Shown here piece after piece: positions 29,344 to 40,910 of a stretch of 64,000 bases of DNA. Every line of letters starts with the position of its first letter. Within the stretch, counting starts at the first letter, position 1. The notes beneath the pieces are model-generated. The model saw nothing but the letters and a program-made list of their open reading frames with translations. It did not search any database and was not told the origin of the DNA. The translations under genes and the position numbers were made by a program. The DNA is from Hyphomicrobiales bacterium (GTDB lineage Bacteria; Pseudomonadota; Alphaproteobacteria; Rhizobiales; Xanthobacteraceae), in the NCBI GenBank assembly GCA_017305535.1, contig JAFKKN010000004.1, forward strand, positions 372,001-436,000. The letters run 5' to 3'.

Positions 29344-29359
29344 AATCAACGCGTTGATT
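29344..29359. repeat. 16-bp perfect palindrome upstream of accA
   Basis: AATCAACG-CGTTGATT lies 137 bp before the accA start and is followed by a T-run. It resembles an operator more than a terminator, since there is no loop. One such palindrome is expected per 64 kb by chance. Confidence 0.4.
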
Positions 29360-29434
29360 TTTTGTTCACCGGTTCAAAAACGGCAAGGCACGCCCTCACC
29401 CCTCAAGCCGGCCCTCTGCAAGGTGGTGATCCGG

Positions 29435-30412
29435 CTACCCTTCCGCCAGTGGATGCAGGTCGCGGACCAGGCTTTTCAGCCGTTCCTCGACCACATGCGT
29501 ATAGATCTGCGTCGTCGAGATATCGGTATGCCCGAGCAGGGTCTGGACGATGCGGAGATCCGCGCCATTGTGCAGCAGGTGGCTGGCGAAGGCGTGACGG
29601 ACGACGTGGGGGCTGATGACCCGCGCCGGCAGCCCGGCCGCGACCGCGAGGTCCTTCAGATCGCGGGCAAAATGCTGCCGCGTCAGATGGCCGCTCTCGC
29701 CGAACGACGGAAACAGCCATTTCGACGGCTTCGGCGCTTTCGCCGCCGGCTTCTGCTCGCCCTTCGCCTCCTGAACCGGGGCCATGGCGGCGAGATAGTC
29801 TGCCATCGCCTGCCGCGCCGAATCGTTCAGCGGTACCAGCCGCTCCTTGTCGCCCTTGCCGCGCACCACGATCATCCGGGCATCGCGCCGCGCCGCCGAC
29901 AGCGGCAGCGACACCAGTTCGGAGACGCGCAGGCCAGTAGCGTAAAGCACCTCCAGCAGGCAATGCAGCCGCGCCGCGCGCACCTGCTGCGCGGCCGATT
30001 GCCCGGGCGCCTGCATCAACTCGCGCGCCCGCGACAGCAGGCGATCGACGTCGGCGATCGACAACACCTTCGGCAGCGGCCGCCCACGCTTGGGGCCAGA
30101 GAGGATCGCGGCCGGATCGTCGGTGCGAATCCGCTCGTTGAGCAGGAAGCGAAACAGATGCCGCGTCGACGACAACCGCCGCGCCACGCTGGACGACTTG
30201 AAACCGCGCGTATCGAGATCGGCGAGATAATCGCGCAGCGCCTGCGTCGATGCATTCGCAAACCCCTGCCCGGCATGCTTGAGAAACGCGCCAAGATCTT
30301 CGAGATCGCGGCGATAGGCCGACAGCGTATTCTCCCCCGCCCCCTGCTCGGCCGCGAGCATGTCGAGGAACAGATCGATCAGACGGGAATCGGAGGTGGC
30401 CGGAATGCTCAT
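29435..30412 (-). CDS. xerD: Tyrosine recombinase XerD
   Basis: This 325-aa recombinase has the N-terminal SAM-like core-binding domain (LIDLFLDMLAAEQGAGENTLSAY) and the catalytic domain with R (YATGLRVSELVSL), H-x-x-R (SPHVVRHAFASHLL), H (LLGHTDIS) and the Tyr nucleophile (TTQIYTHV). XerD resolves chromosome dimers with XerC at dif. An insert rich in Ala/Lys (EAKGEQKPAAKAPKPSKW, near residue 215) lies in the catalytic domain, as in related rhizobia. It is not part of an integron or prophage; its neighbours accA and aroK are housekeeping. The ATG at 30412 starts MSIPATSDSRLIDLF. Confidence 0.95.
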   Translation of the reverse strand: MSIPATSDSRLIDLFLDMLAAEQGAGENTLSAYRRDLEDLGAFLKHAGQGFANASTQALRDYLADLDTRGFKSSSVARRLSSTRHLFRFLLNERIRTDDPAAILSGPKRGRPLPKVLSIADVDRLLSRARELMQAPGQSAAQQVRAARLHCLLEVLYATGLRVSELVSLPLSAARRDARMIVVRGKGDKERLVPLNDSARQAMADYLAAMAPVQEAKGEQKPAAKAPKPSKWLFPSFGESGHLTRQHFARDLKDLAVAAGLPARVISPHVVRHAFASHLLHNGADLRIVQTLLGHTDISTTQIYTHVVEERLKSLVRDLHPLAEG

Positions 30413-30472
30413 GCGGCGAGACTAACGCAAGATCGATGCAGGTGAGTTAATTGCCCGCGCCTCCTCACCCCC

Positions 30473-30611
30473 ATCGTCGTCCCCGCGCAGGCGGGGACCC
30501 ATAACCCCTGGCGGTCGTGGTTTGGCACAACCCATCCACCAAAGACTACCAGCGCCACCTGCATCACAAGCGACACGGCGTATGGGCCCCCGCCTGCGCG
30601 GGGACGACGAC
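30473..30611. repeat. Family B repeat (paired arms)
   Basis: ATCGTCGTCCCCGCGCAGGC at the left and GGCCCCCGCCTGCGCGGGGA at the right. It fills most of the gap between xerD and the 48-aa gene. Confidence 0.85.
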
Positions 30612-30619
30612 AGTTAACC

Positions 30620-30766
30620 TCAATCCTTGAGAAACTTGTCGGAATGGATCGTCACCGTCATCTCGCGCGGCGATGGGTTGACGAAATTGGCCAGCGCGAA
30701 GATCGCGCCATAGATCAGCCCTGCGATGATCGCGACGACGGAGAGAAATCGCAGCAGGCTGGGCAT
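30620..30766 (-). CDS. Small membrane protein of unknown function (48 aa)
   Basis: This 48-aa ORF has a hydrophobic helix (LLRFLSVVAIIAGLIYGAIF) followed by a polar tail (FVNPSPREMTVTIHSDKFLKD). The composition (single helix, tail ending with a short charged motif) looks like a small conserved protein found between xerD and aroK in related genomes; this is from memory, and such proteins are sometimes mislabelled as histidine kinases, but nothing here supports a kinase. The ATG at 30766 is 174 bp from the divergent aroK start. Function unknown. Confidence 0.75.
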   Translation of the reverse strand: MPSLLRFLSVVAIIAGLIYGAIFALANFVNPSPREMTVTIHSDKFLKD

Positions 30767-30939
30767 GAACGGATCTCGAACGGCAGGACTTCAGCCGCGC
30801 GGAACCCAACGCGGCACGGCGACGAATCCAACAATCACTACCATATCTTACGCCGCCACGGGCAACCGCCTCTGGCAAGTCGCTCCACGGGGGTAGTATA
30901 GAGGGCCAATATCCGCTTCGGCGGCCCAACGGACCCGAT

Positions 30940-31569
30940 ATGACAGAGATTGCCCTGCAACCCAGCCATCGCGGCATCGAGGAAAGCGAGATCGTCGCCG
31001 CGCTCGGCGCGCGCGCCATCGTCCTCGTCGGCATGATGGGCGCCGGCAAATCCACCATCGGGCGGCGGCTGGCGACGCGGCTGCACCTGCCGTTCCGCGA
31101 TGCCGACATCGAGATCGAGGCGGCGCACGCCGGCATGACCATTCCGGAAATCTTCGCCACCCACGGCGAGCCGTATTTCCGCGACGGCGAGGCTCGCGTC
31201 ATCGCGCGGCTGCTAAGCGGCGGCGCCAGCGTGCTGGCGACCGGCGGCGGCGCGTTCCAGCGCGAGGAAACCCGCCAACGCGTGCGCGACAACGCCGTAT
31301 CGATCTGGCTCAGCGCCGATGCCGACACCATCCTGCGCCGGGTGAAACGGCGCTCCGACCGTCCGCTGCTGCAAACCGCCGATCCGGCCGCGACCATCGA
31401 GCGCTTGATCGCCGAGCGCAGCCCGAATTATCAGCTTGCCGATATCACCATCGCCTCGCGCGAAGTCCCGCACGAGAAGATCGTCGACGAATGCATCGCC
31501 GCGCTTCATGGCTGGCTCCGCCCCGACGCTTCTTCCGGCCATCCCTTACAGCAGGATCAGAGTCCATGA
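30940..31569 (+). CDS. aroK: Shikimate kinase
   Basis: This 209-aa protein has the P-loop GMMGAGKSTIGRRLA (about residues 32-46), the shikimate-binding DADIEIE and GGGAFQ segments and the lid RSDRPLLQ. It phosphorylates shikimate with ATP in aromatic amino acid synthesis. It is longer at the N-terminus than E. coli AroK by about 25 residues, as in other rhizobia. Its TGA overlaps the aroB ATG by ATGA (31566-31569), so the two are translationally coupled. Confidence 0.96.
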   Translation: MTEIALQPSHRGIEESEIVAALGARAIVLVGMMGAGKSTIGRRLATRLHLPFRDADIEIEAAHAGMTIPEIFATHGEPYFRDGEARVIARLLSGGASVLATGGGAFQREETRQRVRDNAVSIWLSADADTILRRVKRRSDRPLLQTADPAATIERLIAERSPNYQLADITIASREVPHEKIVDECIAALHGWLRPDASSGHPLQQDQSP

Positions 31570-32717
31570 CCGTGTCGCTCACCAATACCGGCCCGACCAT
31601 CGTTGAGGTCGCGCTGGGCGACCGCGCCTATGACATCGTGATCGGCCGCGACCAGCTCGCCTCGCTCGGCGAGCGCATCAACGCGCTGCGCCCCGGCACG
31701 CGCACCGCCATCGTCACCGACCGCACCGTGGCGAAGCACTGGCTGGAGCAGACCGAAGCCTCGCTGGCGCAGGCCGGCATCGCAAGTTCGCGCATCGTCG
31801 TCGGCGAGGGCGAAGGCTCGAAAACCTATGCCGGCTTCCAGCAGGTGTGCGAGGGGCTGATCAGCGCGAAGATCGAGCGCAACGATCTGGTGATCGCGCT
31901 CGGCGGCGGCGTGGTCGGAGACCTCGCGGGCTTCGCTGCGGCAGCGGTGCGGCGCGGCGTCGATTTCGTGCAGGTGCCGACCTCGCTGCTGGCGCAGGTC
32001 GATTCCTCCGTCGGCGGCAAGACCGGCATCAACTCGCCGCAGGGCAAGAACCTGATCGGCGCATTCCATCAACCGGTGCTGGTGATCGCCGACACCGCGA
32101 TTCTCGACACGCTGTCGCCGCGCCAGTTCCGCGCCGGCTACGCGGAAGTCGCGAAATATGGCCTGCTGGGCGATGCCGCGTTCTTCGCCTGGCTGGAGGC
32201 GCATCACGCCGAGATTTTCTCGGGCGGCGCGGCGCGCGAGCACGCCATCGCCACCTCGTGCCGCGCCAAGGCCGCCATCGTCGCGCGCGATGAACGCGAG
32301 AACGGCGAGCGCGCGCTGCTCAATCTCGGCCATACCTTCGGCCACGCGCTGGAAGCCGCCACCGGATTTTCCGACCGGCTGTTTCATGGCGAAGGCGTTT
32401 CCGTCGGCATGGTGCTGGCGGCGCAACTCTCTGCGCAACTCGGCATGATCGCGCAGGACGACGCGACGCGCATCCAGCGCCATCTTGTTGACGTCGGCCT
32501 GCCGACACGCTTGCAGGACATCGCCGGCTTCGCGCAGGAAGGCCTTGCCGACGCCGATGCGTTGATGACCCTGATGGCGCAAGACAAAAAGGTGAAGCGC
32601 GGCCGCCTCACCTTCATCCTCATGCGTGCCATCGGACAGGCGGTGATTTCCAGCGACGTCGAACCGGCGCTGGTGCGCGATTTTCTTGCGCGCAAGCTGA
32701 ACGACGCGCGCGCGTAA
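31566..32717 (+). CDS. aroB: 3-dehydroquinate synthase
   Basis: This 383-aa enzyme converts DAHP to 3-dehydroquinate using NAD+ and a divalent metal. NAD-binding GGGVVGDLAGFAAAAVRRGV, DSSVGGKTGINSPQGKN and the metal-ligand GHTFGHALE are visible. It is the second gene of aroK-aroB; the ATG at 31566 overlaps the aroK stop. An in-frame start 75 bp upstream lies inside aroK and was rejected. Confidence 0.97.
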   Translation: MTVSLTNTGPTIVEVALGDRAYDIVIGRDQLASLGERINALRPGTRTAIVTDRTVAKHWLEQTEASLAQAGIASSRIVVGEGEGSKTYAGFQQVCEGLISAKIERNDLVIALGGGVVGDLAGFAAAAVRRGVDFVQVPTSLLAQVDSSVGGKTGINSPQGKNLIGAFHQPVLVIADTAILDTLSPRQFRAGYAEVAKYGLLGDAAFFAWLEAHHAEIFSGGAAREHAIATSCRAKAAIVARDERENGERALLNLGHTFGHALEAATGFSDRLFHGEGVSVGMVLAAQLSAQLGMIAQDDATRIQRHLVDVGLPTRLQDIAGFAQEGLADADALMTLMAQDKKVKRGRLTFILMRAIGQAVISSDVEPALVRDFLARKLNDARA

Positions 32718-32741
32718 CCGCGACCTCGCGGCGGAGACATC

Positions 32742-34091
32742 ATGAATTCGGTCATCCTGAATGTTCTGATCGCCGCGCTGCTGCTCGCCGCCAACGCCTT
32801 TTTCGTCGCGGCCGAATTCGCGCTGGTGAAAAGCCGCGGCTATCGCGTCAAGACTATGGTGGAGCAGAACCGCTTCGGCGCGCGCAAGCTGCGCGACATC
32901 ATGGCCAATGTCGAAGCCTATCTCGCCTGCTGTCAGCTCGGCATCACCATGGCGTCCCTCGGCCTCGGCTGGGTCGGCGAGCCGACGGTGGCGGCGCTGC
33001 TGGCGCCGCTGTTGCTGCCGCTCGGGATGTCGGAATCGGCGCTGCACTTCACCTCGTTCCTGGCCGGCTTCCTGATCTTCTCGTCGCTGCATATCGTGAT
33101 CGGCGAGCAGGTGCCGAAGACGCTGGCGATCCGCAAGCCGGAGCCGGTGTCGCAGTGGATCGTCTATCCGCTCCATGCGTCCTATCTGCTGTTCTATCCG
33201 CTGAACTGGCTGCTCAACTCGGCGTCGCGCGCAATATTGCGCGCCTTGCGCGTCAAGGAAGTCTCGCATCACGAGGTGCTGACCGGCGCGGAAATCGAGG
33301 GGCTCGTTGGCGAATCCGCCGAGCATGGCGGCATCGAAAGCGGCGAAGCCGAATATATCCAGAACGTCTTCCGCTTCGGTGACCTCACGGTGGCTGACGT
33401 CATGGTCCACCGCACCGCGATGGTGATGGTCAACGCCGACCTGCCGCCGGAAGAACTGGTGCGCGAAGTGCTCGCCAGCGAGTACACCCGCATCCCGCTA
33501 TGGCGCGACAAGCCGGAAAACATCATCGGCGTGCTGCACGCCAAGGATCTGTTGCGCGCGATCCGCGCGTCCGACGGCGATACGTCGAAGATCGATGCCA
33601 GCGCCATCGCGCTGCCGCCGTGGTTCGTGCCGGAAATGCGCTCGGTGTCGGAACAGTTGAAGGCGTTTCGCCGCCGCAAGACACACTTCGCGCTGGTGGT
33701 GGACGAATACGGCGAAGTCGAAGGCATGGTGACGCTGGAGGACATCCTCGAGGAAATCGTCGGCGACATTTCCGACGAACACGACGAAGCGGTGGCCGGT
33801 GTCCGCGTGCAGCCCGACGGCTCGGTGGTGGTGGACGGCTCGGTGCCGATCCGCGACCTCAACCGCGCCATGGACTGGCACCTGCCAGACGAGGAAGCCA
33901 CCACCGTCGCCGGCCTCGTCATTCACGAAGCGCGTTCGATTCCTGAGCGCGGCCAGGGCTTCACCTTCCACGGCTTCCGCTTCCGCGTCCTGCGCCGCGA
34001 GCGCAACCGCATCACCATGCTGCGCATCGGCCCCCTGCCGCGCGAAGCTGAAACGCCGGACCGACGGCGGCGCGCCGGCACCGCGTTTTAA
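32742..34091 (+). CDS. CorC/HlyC family protein (CNNM/DUF21-CBS)
   Basis: This 449-aa protein has an N-terminal DUF21/CNNM transmembrane domain (residues 1-190, first helix ILNVLIAALLLAANAFFVAA), a CBS pair (VMVHRTAMVMVNADLPPEEL, FALVVDEYGEVEGMVTLEDIL) and a C-terminal CorC_HlyC domain (DGSVVVDGSVPIRDLNRAM). The family includes Mg2+/Co2+ efflux and regulatory proteins (CorC, CorB, YoaE); the old name hemolysin is misleading. It starts 24 bp after aroB on the same strand, and the xerD-aroK-aroB-hlyC order is conserved in Hyphomicrobiales. Substrate is inferred only. Confidence 0.92.
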   Translation: MNSVILNVLIAALLLAANAFFVAAEFALVKSRGYRVKTMVEQNRFGARKLRDIMANVEAYLACCQLGITMASLGLGWVGEPTVAALLAPLLLPLGMSESALHFTSFLAGFLIFSSLHIVIGEQVPKTLAIRKPEPVSQWIVYPLHASYLLFYPLNWLLNSASRAILRALRVKEVSHHEVLTGAEIEGLVGESAEHGGIESGEAEYIQNVFRFGDLTVADVMVHRTAMVMVNADLPPEELVREVLASEYTRIPLWRDKPENIIGVLHAKDLLRAIRASDGDTSKIDASAIALPPWFVPEMRSVSEQLKAFRRRKTHFALVVDEYGEVEGMVTLEDILEEIVGDISDEHDEAVAGVRVQPDGSVVVDGSVPIRDLNRAMDWHLPDEEATTVAGLVIHEARSIPERGQGFTFHGFRFRVLRRERNRITMLRIGPLPREAETPDRRRRAGTAF

Positions 34092-34095
34092 TTCC

Positions 34096-34178
34096 CGTCA
34101 TTGCGAGGAGCGTTCGCGACGATGCAATCCAGACTCTTGAAGAAAGACTGGATTGCTTTGCTTCGCTCGCAATGACGA
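34096..34178. repeat. Dispersed repeat, family C copy 2 (CGTCATTGCGAG)
   Basis: CGTCATTGCGAGGAGCGTTC at the left and GCTTCGCTCGCAATGACG at the right. The SDR reading frame runs into the right arm, so upstream in-frame starts there are artefacts. Confidence 0.85.
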
Positions 34179-34218
34179 CAACGACGATCAACAGATCTCA
34201 ACGATGAGGGAGTCATTC

Positions 34219-34923
34219 ATGCCGACAAACAAAGTCGCCATCGTCACCGCCGGAGGCAGCGGCATGGGCGCGGGTGCGGCGCGCAAGCTCGCATCGGACG
34301 GTTTTCACGTCGCGATTCTGTCGTCGTCCGGCAAAGGCGAAGCGCTGGCGGCGGAGCTCGGCGGCATCGGCGTCACCGGCTCCAATCAGTCGAACGACGA
34401 TCTGAAACGGCTGGTGGATCAGACCATGGCGCGCTGGGGCCGCGTCGACGTGCTGGTCAACAGCGCCGGCCATGGTCCGCGTGGCGGCATCACCGAATTG
34501 TCCGACGACGACTGGCATCGCGGCATGGAGGTGTATTTCCTCAACGTGGCGCGGCCGACGCGGCTGGTGACGCCGATCATGCAGGCGCAGAAAAGCGGCG
34601 TCATCATCAACATCTCGAGCTTCTCGGCGGTGGAGCCCGATCCGGCGTTTCCGACATCAAGCGTGTTTCGCGCGGGGCTTGCCGCCTACACAAAACTGTT
34701 CGCGGACAAATACGCCGCCGACAATATCCGCATGAACAACGTGCTGCCCGGCTTCATCGACAGCCTGCCGGAAAAGCCCGGCGTCGCCGCACGCGTGCCG
34801 ATGGGCCGCTACGGCCATGTCGATGAAATCAGCGACGTGATCGGTTTTCTGGCGTCGCCCGGCGCCGGCTACATCACCGGCCAGAGCATCCGCGTCGACG
34901 GCGGCATCACGCGCTCGCCGTAG
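34219..34923 (+). CDS. SDR family oxidoreductase-like protein with atypical active site
   Basis: This 234-aa protein has the SDR Rossmann fold: TAGGSGMG (residues 10-17), NSAG (81-84) and NISS (131-134), but the Tyr-x-x-x-Lys motif is replaced by SSVFR (S147 to R151) at the aligned place. The family members I recall from Bradyrhizobium share this, so it is not a random mutation. The cofactor should still bind (glycine-rich loop, NSAG), but catalysis would need other residues, or the protein is a binding protein. The ATG at 34219 is preceded by GGGAG at a good distance. Stand-alone gene. Confidence 0.85.
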   Translation: MPTNKVAIVTAGGSGMGAGAARKLASDGFHVAILSSSGKGEALAAELGGIGVTGSNQSNDDLKRLVDQTMARWGRVDVLVNSAGHGPRGGITELSDDDWHRGMEVYFLNVARPTRLVTPIMQAQKSGVIINISSFSAVEPDPAFPTSSVFRAGLAAYTKLFADKYAADNIRMNNVLPGFIDSLPEKPGVAARVPMGRYGHVDEISDVIGFLASPGAGYITGQSIRVDGGITRSP

Positions 34924-34944
34924 CGACACTACGACCAGCCTCTC

Positions 34945-35078
34945 GTCGTCATGGCCGGATTTATTCCGGCCATCCACGCCTTGAGGACGTTTCAGCAAGC
35001 CAGAAAAACGTGGATGGCCGGAACATAGGCGAGCGAAGCGACGCCGTTCTTCGAACGGCTATGCCCGGCCATGACGAC
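34945..35078. repeat. Dispersed palindromic repeat, family A copy 4
   Basis: CGTCGTCATGGCCGGATTTAT and AACGGCTATGCCCGGCCATG arms, with CCACGCCTTGAGG and AACGTGGATGG inside. The right arm has an inserted AACATAGGCGAGCGAAGCGAC stretch shared in part with copy 2. Confidence 0.8.
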
Positions 35079-35122
35079 GCTACTGCAAAGAATAGAACGC
35101 GCCGCAACGTCAGCGCCTGCCC

Positions 35123-37959
<2,837 letters not shown>

Positions 37960-37963
<4 letters not shown>

Positions 37964-38133
37964 ACCAGTGTCCTGTCCATGCCGTTCGGCGTTGCCGCCG
38001 TAAGATCATTCATCAATGCGACGTCATCGAACGCATCGTTTAACATGCGGCGGGTCAGCTTGTCGCGCCGGGGAGCCAATCCGTCGCATCGCCGCGCCAG
38101 CGCGCCCATCAACTCGTTGTGACGCCTCGACAT
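37960..38133 (-). CDS. Candidate leader ORF overlapping secA (57 codons)
   Basis: A 57-codon ORF ([18 protein letters not shown] ... MDRTLV) has a good ribosome binding site (GGGAG, 6 nt before ATG 38133) and ends with a TGA that overlaps the secA ATG (ATGA). Third-position GC is high, about 90 percent in the first half and about 75 percent overall. The peptide is basic, has no signal sequence and no SecM-type arrest motif that I recognise. I do not know a homologue. It may be a leader coupling peptide for secA, or a chance open frame; conservation would decide. Confidence 0.35.
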
Positions 38134-38426
38134 ACTTCGCTCCCGCGACCGCAAGCCAGACCATGGGTCTGGTCACACGCAGGAACGGTTCGACCGTCAA
38201 GGATTTACCGAAAAAAGGGCACCGGACAATGCGGCCACCGTTGACCCGGTGCCGGACAGATATGACCCACCCCAGGGGTTGTCAACGTGTTGTCGACGGC
38301 GCAAGGCACCCCGAAAGCTGTCCGATATTTCATGATTTTGACAGAGTTTTCGCGTTGCCAAGGCGGCGAGATTGGGCGAGTGTCCGCCGCCTCGAACCGA
38401 CCCCCTCCGGGAGAACAGGATTTTCC

Positions 38427-39329
38427 ATGACTGCTTTATTGCGTCCGACCACCTCGAGCCTGCGCGGCCTCGCGCTGTCCGCGGCAAGCTGCCTCGCCCT
38501 GGCGCTGCTGGTCGGCTCTCCCGCCCGCGCCGACGACGCCAATCCGGTGCTGGCCAAGGTCAACGGCGTTGAAATCCACCAGAGCGACGTGGCGTTGGCC
38601 GAAGAGGAACTCGCGCCGAGCCTGGCGCAGATGGACCCGGCGACCAAGAAAGAGAACGTGCTGGCCTTCCTGATCGACATGAAAATTGTCGCCAAGGCCG
38701 CCGAGGAGAAGAAGATCGCCGAACAGGCCGACTTCAAGAAGAAGCTCGATTTCGCCCGCAACCGCCTGCTGATGGACAACCTCCTGGCGGCCGAGGGCAA
38801 GGCGGCGCTGACCGACGAGGCCATGAAGAAGGTCTATGACGACGCCGCCAAGCAGATTTCCGGCGAGCAGGAAGTCCACGCCCGCCACATCCTGGTGCAG
38901 ACCGAGGACGAGGCCAAGGCGATCAAGGCCGAACTCGACAAGGGCGCCGATTTCGCCAAGCTCGCCAAGGAGAAGTCGAAGGATCCGGGCGCGTCGGACG
39001 GCGGCGACCTCGGCTTCTTCACCAAGGAACAGATGGTGCCGGAATTCTCCAAGGTCGCCTTCGAGCTGGCGCCGGGCAAGATCTCGGACCCGGTCAAGAC
39101 GCAGTTCGGCTGGCACATCATCAAGGTCGAGGAAAAGCGTAACCGCCAGCCGCCGACTTTCGAACAGGTGAAGCCGCAAATCGAACAATACGTGACGCGC
39201 AAGGCGCAGTCGGAATACGTCGCCAAGCTGCGCGAGACCGCCAAGGTCGAGCGCATGGACAAGCCGGCCGCCCCGGCCGTCTCCGCTCCGGCAACGCCGC
39301 CCGCGACCCCGGCGCCCGCGAAGAAGTAA
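38427..39329 (+). CDS. Periplasmic parvulin peptidyl-prolyl isomerase
   Basis: This 300-aa protein has a signal peptide (LRGLALSAASCLALALLVG, cleavage near SPARADD), an N-terminal SurA-like helical chaperone region (NPVLAKVNGVEIHQSDVAL), a parvulin domain (VHARHILVQTEDEAKAIKA ... GGDLGFFTKEQMVPEFSKVA ... FGWHIIKVEE) and a Pro/Ala tail. It isomerises proline bonds of exported proteins in the periplasm. The ATG at 38427 is preceded by AGGA at six bases. It is divergent from secA, and this pairing is common in the group, linking export with folding. Confidence 0.93.
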   Translation: MTALLRPTTSSLRGLALSAASCLALALLVGSPARADDANPVLAKVNGVEIHQSDVALAEEELAPSLAQMDPATKKENVLAFLIDMKIVAKAAEEKKIAEQADFKKKLDFARNRLLMDNLLAAEGKAALTDEAMKKVYDDAAKQISGEQEVHARHILVQTEDEAKAIKAELDKGADFAKLAKEKSKDPGASDGGDLGFFTKEQMVPEFSKVAFELAPGKISDPVKTQFGWHIIKVEEKRNRQPPTFEQVKPQIEQYVTRKAQSEYVAKLRETAKVERMDKPAAPAVSAPATPPATPAPAKK

Positions 39330-39360
39330 ATCGACTTCGCGCACCGACTCCCGTAGTTTG

Positions 39361-39457
39361 ACGTCATGCCCGGGCTCGTCCCGGGCATCCACGTCTTATG
39401 ACCTTCATCAGCGAACCGCTAAGACGTGGATGGCCGGAACAAGTCCGGCCATGACGA
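39361..39457. repeat. Dispersed palindromic repeat, family A copy 5
   Basis: GTCATGCCCGGGCTCGTCCC and ACAAGTCCGGCCATGAC arms with CCACGTCTTATG/CTAAGACGTGG inside. It lies between the isomerase and argJ. Confidence 0.85.
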
Positions 39458-39487
39458 TTGAAACGCCTCGCTGACCAAGGTCGCCGC

Positions 39488-40723
39488 ATGTCCACCGCCG
39501 TCTCCCCCCTCGCTCCGAAACACGTTCCCGATCTGCCGCCGCTCGGCGGCGTCCGCCTTGCCACCGCCGCCGCCGGCATCCGCTACAAGGGGCGCACCGA
39601 TGTGCTGCTGGCGCTGCTCGACCCCGGCACCACGGTCGCGGGCGTCTTCACCACCTCGAAGTGTCCGTCCGCGCCGGTCGAATGGTGCCGCGAGAAGCTG
39701 AAGGGCGGCAAAGCCCGCGCGCTGGTGGTCAACTCCGGCAACGCCAACGCCTTCACCGGCAAGACCGGCCGTGCCTCCACAACGCTGACCGCGAAGGTCG
39801 CGGCCAAGGCTGTCGGCTGTTCGGTCGATGACATCTTCCTGGCCTCAACCGGCGTAATCGGCGAGCCGCTCGACGCCAACAAGTTCGACGGCGTGCTAGG
39901 CCAACTGGCGCAACAGGCCGAACCGGACCGATGGCACGACGCCGCCAAAGCCATCATGACCACCGACACCTTTTTCAAGGTCGCCACCGCGACCGTGAAG
40001 ATCGGCAAGGCCAAGGTGACCATCAACGGCATGGCCAAGGGCGCCGGCATGATCGCGCCGGACATGGCGACGATGCTGTCGTTCGTCTTCACCGACGCGC
40101 CGCTGTCGGCCCCGGTGCTGCAATCGCTTTTGAAAACCGGCGTCGCCAATACCTTCAACGCGGTGACCATCGACGGCGACACCTCGACGTCGGACACGCT
40201 GCTGGCCTTCGCCACCGGCGCCGCGAAGGACGCGCCGAAGATTTCGCGCGCCAGCGATCCGCGCCTGAAGGCGTTCGCGAAAGCGTTTCAGGCCGTGCTG
40301 GCCGATCTGGCGGAACAGGTCGCCCGCGACGGCGAAGGCGCGCGCAAACTGGTGGAAATCACCGTCGAGGGCGCGACCTCGGACAAATCCGCGCGGCGCA
40401 TCGCGATGTCGATCGCCAATTCGCCGCTGGTGAAGACCGCGATCGCCGGCGAGGACGCCAACTGGGGCCGCGTGGTGATGGCCGTCGGCAAGGCCGGCGA
40501 GCCCGCCGACCGCGACAAGCTGTCGATTTCCTTCAACGGCATCCGCGTCGCCAAGAGCGGCGCGCGCGATCCGTCTTACGACGAGGCGGAAGTCTCCAAG
40601 GCAATGAAGGACGACGTCATCCGCATCAAGGTCGCCCTCGGCCTCGGCAAAGGCCGCGACCGCGTGCTGACCTGCGACCTGACCAAGGAATACGTCGCGA
40701 TCAACGGCGATTATCGGTCGTGA
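39488..40723 (+). CDS. argJ: Bifunctional ornithine acetyltransferase / N-acetylglutamate synthase ArgJ
   Basis: This 411-aa protein catalyses the acetyl cycle of arginine synthesis. It is made as a precursor that cuts itself before a Thr; the site is in [18 protein letters not shown] (Ala-Thr bond). Other blocks: [49 protein letters not shown] and the C-terminal [11 protein letters not shown]. The ATG at 39488 begins [21 protein letters not shown]; codons upstream are derived from repeat A5 and rejected. mutT follows on the same strand. Confidence 0.96.
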   Translation: MSTAVSPLAPKHVPDLPPLGGVRLATAAAGIRYKGRTDVLLALLDPGTTVAGVFTTSKCPSAPVEWCREKLKGGKARALVVNSGNANAFTGKTGRASTTLTAKVAAKAVGCSVDDIFLASTGVIGEPLDANKFDGVLGQLAQQAEPDRWHDAAKAIMTTDTFFKVATATVKIGKAKVTINGMAKGAGMIAPDMATMLSFVFTDAPLSAPVLQSLLKTGVANTFNAVTIDGDTSTSDTLLAFATGAAKDAPKISRASDPRLKAFAKAFQAVLADLAEQVARDGEGARKLVEITVEGATSDKSARRIAMSIANSPLVKTAIAGEDANWGRVVMAVGKAGEPADRDKLSISFNGIRVAKSGARDPSYDEAEVSKAMKDDVIRIKVALGLGKGRDRVLTCDLTKEYVAINGDYRS

Positions 40724-40741
40724 GAGGCACAGCCTCACCAC

Positions 40742-40863
40742 ACCGTCGTCCCCGCGCAGGCGGGGACCCAGACTCCCTGGATTCCGAAAATGCAGATGGC
40801 ATCGGCTTCACTGCCCAAAAGCCATGCCGCGGCGTATGGGTCCCCGCCTTCGCGGGGACGACC
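40742..40863. repeat. Family B repeat (paired arms)
   Basis: ACCGTCGTCCCCGCGCAGGC at the left and GGTCCCCGCCTTCGCGGGG at the right. It lies between argJ and mutT. Confidence 0.85.
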
Positions 40864-40910
40864 CGTGGAAGGTCTTTGATCCGCATTCGAGAGCAAGCGC
40901 GAGGCCACCG

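Noticed and set aside
29435-30412. xerD considered as part of an integrated element.
   Set aside because: The neighbours accA, aroK and aroB are housekeeping genes in a conserved order, there are no att-like direct repeats, and the protein fits XerD.
38185-38210. GGTTCGACC resembling a tRNA T-loop.
   Set aside because: No matching acceptor, D or anticodon stems are around it, so it is not a tRNA.
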